In this document: positions 61,570 to 64,000 of the stretch, piece by piece
Position numbering within the stretch: position 1 is the first letter of the stretch
Layout of the letters: each line of letters starts with the position of its first letter
IMG/VR virus record: IMGVR_UViG_3300050821_005065
Coordinates: 1 to 64,000 of that record
Strand: one strand, 5' to 3'
From: a virus
DNA length: 64,000 nt
The notes under the pieces: generated by a model
Told to the model about the DNA's origin: nothing
What the model saw: the letters and a program-made list of their open reading frames with translations, nothing else
Database searches by the model: none
Made by a program: the position numbers and the translations under genes

Positions 61570-61769
61570 ACAACGGACAAAAAGTAACCTCAATTTCCGA
61601 GCATGAGCATTGGGCAGACTACGCGGAGTTAGGGCCGGATCACTTCGCTCCGCACACTCCCTCAAAAGCAGAGTTGAATGCCGCAGCCTTCTTAGTCGTA
61701 GGCGGCCTGCTGGTGACTTGGATTGTGATCGGACTTGGAGTGTACGGGGTTTGGAAGCTTTGGCACTAA
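61563..61769 (+). CDS. Single-pass membrane protein (68 aa)
   Basis: Soluble His/Glu-rich N-terminus and one C-terminal helix (AAAFLVVGGLLVTWIVIGLG) followed by a short Trp/His tail. Tail-anchored topology. Role unknown. Confidence 0.55.
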   Translation: MLNNGQKVTSISEHEHWADYAELGPDHFAPHTPSKAELNAAAFLVVGGLLVTWIVIGLGVYGVWKLWH

Positions 61770-61791
61770 GGCGTTAAGGAGAAACAAGGCT

Positions 61792-62268
61792 ATGGCAAAC
61801 GAAATTATTGAGCATGGACACACACGAGTTAGCGGGCCGATGACAGCTTTGCAAATCGCCCGTGAGATTGAGGCGCACAAGAAGGCTTGCGCTGGCCTCG
61901 CCTCGTTGTCGTATTCTACGCATGACACGCGCCGTTATAACTGTACGGTCTGCATCGGTTTCAAGTGTTTTGGACGGATCGAAGAGCGCGACCGCACAGA
62001 AGAAATGGCTGCGATCCTGCGGACCATCAAGGACCGTGATTATGACTGGGTGAGTTGGTTCATTACCGATGTTCAAGTTGCCATTATCGCCGATGCGATG
62101 GAGGCTTGGCATGTTCGGCAGCAGATGCGGCTAGGATATTGCAAAACCGCTCACAAGACGGCAGGGGCGCATCCTCAAGGGAAACGCTGCCGCGATTGGG
62201 CTGAGGCGAAATGTACATGTCCTGATACTCAGTGCATCTACCACGTTGCGGTCGAAGGAGATTTTTAA
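61792..62268 (+). CDS. Hypothetical Cys/His-containing protein (158 aa)
   Basis: Ribosome site TTAAGGAGAAACAAGGC. Residues 50-75 have CTVCIGFKC; the C-terminus has CKTAHKTAG, KCTCPDTQC and a final YHVAVEGDF. The middle is helical. Likely a zinc-binding structural or regulatory protein. Function is unknown. Confidence 0.6.
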   Translation: MANEIIEHGHTRVSGPMTALQIAREIEAHKKACAGLASLSYSTHDTRRYNCTVCIGFKCFGRIEERDRTEEMAAILRTIKDRDYDWVSWFITDVQVAIIADAMEAWHVRQQMRLGYCKTAHKTAGAHPQGKRCRDWAEAKCTCPDTQCIYHVAVEGDF

Positions 62269-62270
62269 GA

Positions 62271-62384
62271 ATGTGCGGCGGCGTCACGCGAGACGAGCAG
62301 GGAGCAATCCTCAGACCTAGCGAAATTGGACTAGGTACATGGTCGGCCAATCCGACCCGTACAAATGAACTGGAGGCTTCATGA
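62271..62384 (+). CDS. Small peptide (37 aa)
   Basis: MCGGVTRDEQGAILRPSEIG onward; ATG 2 nt after the previous stop, and the stop overlaps the next ATG. Short but coupled. Confidence 0.4.
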   Translation: MCGGVTRDEQGAILRPSEIGLGTWSANPTRTNELEAS

Positions 62385-62662
62385 CGGCACGGATGGACAA
62401 AGCGATTGACCAGCTTCGCTACGCACTAGGCGGCGAATATCGAACGAGTTTCTGGGACCACGAGGCTATCGAGGAAGCTGCCAGACGCCTGACGCCTATT
62501 CAGTTGCGACCGTGGATGCACGCTGCCGCAGAAGAATATCTCAGACAGGCACATCCTGACCTGATGGCCGACATGATTAATGAACTCGCTGGAATCATCG
62601 CGAAGCACGCGCACAGCGATACAGTCAATCCGAACATGCAAGGGGCTGAGACAGGCGAGTAA
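62381..62662 (+). CDS. Hypothetical helical protein (93 aa)
   Basis: ATGA overlap with GGAGG upstream. Helical product with AIDQLRYALGGEYRTSFWDH and EEYLRQAHPDLMADMINELA. No family recognised; next gene begins 29 nt later with its own ribosome site. Confidence 0.55.
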   Translation: MTARMDKAIDQLRYALGGEYRTSFWDHEAIEEAARRLTPIQLRPWMHAAAEEYLRQAHPDLMADMINELAGIIAKHAHSDTVNPNMQGAETGE

Positions 62663-62691
62663 CGCACCACGAACCACAGAGGAGGTATACG

Positions 62692-63654
62692 ATGAACGCA
62701 CTACCGCAGTCCATGGAGGTCTATCAGCCCACCGGAGAGCCCTTAACCGCCTCTGCTGTCAGAGCCCACGTCAATCTGATTCAGGAAGTGATGGCTGCCG
62801 TGATGAAGAAGGATGTTCACTACGGCATCATCCCTGGGTGCAAGAAGCCGAGCCTTTGGAAGCCAGGCGCAGAAGTGCTCTTTATGACCTTCCGTATCGC
62901 CGTCGATGTCATGGTGGTGGACTTGAGCACTCCCGACGAAGCGCGGTTTCGCGTGCAGGCGAGGGCGACCAGCTACGGCAATGTGCCGCTGGGTACGGCT
63001 GTTGGGGAAGCCTCGACCGGGGAAGAAAAATATAAGTGGCGCGCTGCAATCTGCGATGAGGAGTGGGAAGCCACCCCGGAAGACCGCCGGCGCACAAAAT
63101 GGAAGAATGGCCGAAACGACGCCTACCCCGTGCAGCAGATTCGCACCGAGATAGCCGACAACCGAAATACCGCGCTGAAAATGGCTGCGAAACGGGCTAC
63201 TGTGGCCTTGGCGCTGCAAGTAACGGCAGCCTCCGACATCTTTACCCAGGACATCGAAGACATTCCAGAAGAAGCCCGCGGGGAAGTTTATGACGATGTT
63301 GCACAACAACCGGCACCCAACGATCTTCCGACCGAGATACGGCGCAAACCGCAACCCGCCCCTCAAGGACGTGGGCCGACAACCGACTATCCCCCGGTTC
63401 ACGGCAATTCGGCTGGGATGAAGGAATCGGAACGCAAACCGCAGCCGCCCCAGCCACGCGCACCGGAACCCTCGCGCGTGCGGACGATCAGCGAACCCCA
63501 GGCGCGTCGATTCTATGCTATCCGCACAAATACCGGACGAAGCGACGACGAAGTGCGCGACTTCCTGAAGGCAGAGTTTGGCGTGGACGATGACCGGAAG
63601 ATTCCCGCGGACAGGTACGAGTTCGCGATCGAATGGGCGCAGGGGGATTTCTGA
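62692..63654 (+). CDS. Phage recombination-module protein, DNA-binding-like (320 aa)
   Basis: Ribosome site GAGGAGGTATACG. The N-terminal 200 residues contain VMKKDVHYGIIPGCKKPSLW, KPGAEVLFMTFRI, then EEKYKWRAAICDEEWEATPE and NTALKMAAKRATVALALQVT, a pattern seen in a widespread phage family next to exonucleases and often linked to single-strand annealing or recombination. A Pro-rich linker and a C-terminal helical domain (SEPQARRFYAIRTNTGRSDD) follow. The TGATG overlap with a nuclease gene supports a recombinase pair. The biochemical role is not proven. Confidence 0.6.
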   Translation: MNALPQSMEVYQPTGEPLTASAVRAHVNLIQEVMAAVMKKDVHYGIIPGCKKPSLWKPGAEVLFMTFRIAVDVMVVDLSTPDEARFRVQARATSYGNVPLGTAVGEASTGEEKYKWRAAICDEEWEATPEDRRRTKWKNGRNDAYPVQQIRTEIADNRNTALKMAAKRATVALALQVTAASDIFTQDIEDIPEEARGEVYDDVAQQPAPNDLPTEIRRKPQPAPQGRGPTTDYPPVHGNSAGMKESERKPQPPQPRAPEPSRVRTISEPQARRFYAIRTNTGRSDDEVRDFLKAEFGVDDDRKIPADRYEFAIEWAQGDF

Positions 63655-64000
63655 TGGCAACCGCGACTCAGTTCACATTTACACCGGAAACCCATATCTA
63701 CGCCGACGCGAACGGCATCATGCGTCCTTCAGTAAGCCAAGTGATCAAGGGGGAGGGGTTGATTTCCTTCGCGGGGATCAGCCCTTCCGTGCTTGAGCGG
63801 AAACGGCAGCTCGGCACCTTGGTTCATAAAGTCACAGAGCTGTACGACCAGGGCGAGGATCTGAACGAGTACGAGATCCCTAACGAAGTGTGGCCTTATG
63901 TTGAAGGCTATCTCAACTTTCGTAACGATTGCCAGTTTGATCCGCGGTTGATCGAGCATAGAGTTCTCGCGCAAGTGCATGGGATGTGGTATGGCATGTG
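63654..64000 (+). CDS. RecB/Cas4-type PD-(D/E)XK exonuclease, truncated by window edge
   Basis: Start at a TGATG overlap. The first 115 residues show the family start: TPETHIYADANGIMRPSVSQ (a short lead strand, then RPSVSQVI), then RKRQLGTLVHKVTELYD (the G-x-x-V-H motif). The catalytic D, E and K motifs would lie beyond the window. With the upstream gene it likely forms an exonuclease plus annealing pair. Confidence 0.65.
   Translation, partial: MATATQFTFTPETHIYADANGIMRPSVSQVIKGEGLISFAGISPSVLERKRQLGTLVHKVTELYDQGEDLNEYEIPNEVWPYVEGYLNFRNDCQFDPRLIEHRVLAQVHGMWYGM

Noticed and set aside
1-64000. tRNA genes, CRISPR arrays, integrase or att sites
   Set aside because: I saw no cloverleaf with a T-loop, no regular repeat-spacer pattern and no recombinase motif; absence is by eye only.

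Overview
The window is almost entirely viral: a large, gene-dense segment of a tailed double-stranded DNA bacteriophage (Caudoviricetes). It holds a portal, scaffold, major capsid protein, head-tail adaptor, nozzle-like protein, ejection-type internal virion proteins and both terminase subunits. No tape-measure or tube/sheath genes are visible, so a short-tailed (podovirus-like) particle is the best inference. No integrase, rRNA, tRNA, CRISPR array or ordinary bacterial housekeeping block was seen. Both ends cut through genes (groES at the left, a RecB/Cas4-type nuclease at the right), so the genome is larger than 64 kb. The host is unknown. Lipobox and Tat signals suggest a diderm bacterium, but only weakly.

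Layout. (1) 1-2.7 kb: a phage chaperonin locus, groES - HNH/AP2 endonuclease - groEL, followed by very small ORFs and a gap with three hairpins. (2) 2.9-17.4 kb: small Cys-containing proteins, then a cassette of six large Thr/Ser/Gly-rich proteins that each begin with a Sec-type signal peptide, interleaved with a GT-B glycosyltransferase; one is a beta-helix protein fused to a clan-A-like glycoside hydrolase. (3) 17.4-20.7 kb: holin-like membrane proteins, a GH71-like TIM-barrel protein and an M15 peptidase endolysin. (4) 20.7-38.6 kb: portal, scaffold, capsid, adaptor, nozzle and internal virion proteins, interrupted at 34.25-34.98 kb by a reverse-strand Tat-signal gene and a small ORF flanked by a 14-bp repeat. 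(5) 38.6-45.4 kb: a 2,277-residue multidomain protein with a J-domain, a HAD-like motif and a ParB-like domain, with a small gene nested in another frame. (6) 45.4-48.3 kb: HAD phosphatase, small and large terminase. (7) 48.2-59.7 kb: reverse-strand early/accessory genes, many zinc-ribbon-like, including a RyR-domain protein, a radical-SAM protein, two lipoprotein-like genes, an HNH nuclease and a PD-(D/E)XK nuclease. (8) 58.8-64 kb: forward early genes with a Fis-type HTH, a VRR-NUC nuclease, a likely recombination protein and an exonuclease.

The most distinctive regulatory feature is a family of five promoters at 58.74-60.88 kb (two divergent pairs plus one single). Each has TTGAC(A/T/G), a 17-bp spacer, a weak -10 hexamer and an ATG 6-7 nt later, so the predicted transcripts are leaderless. 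Most other genes are translationally coupled by ATGA, GTGA or TAATG overlaps, so the genome should be read as a few long operons. The strongest leads for new biology are the exported-protein cassette, the chaperonin/J-domain combination, the leaderless promoter family, the nested gene in the giant ORF and the Tat-signal insertion.
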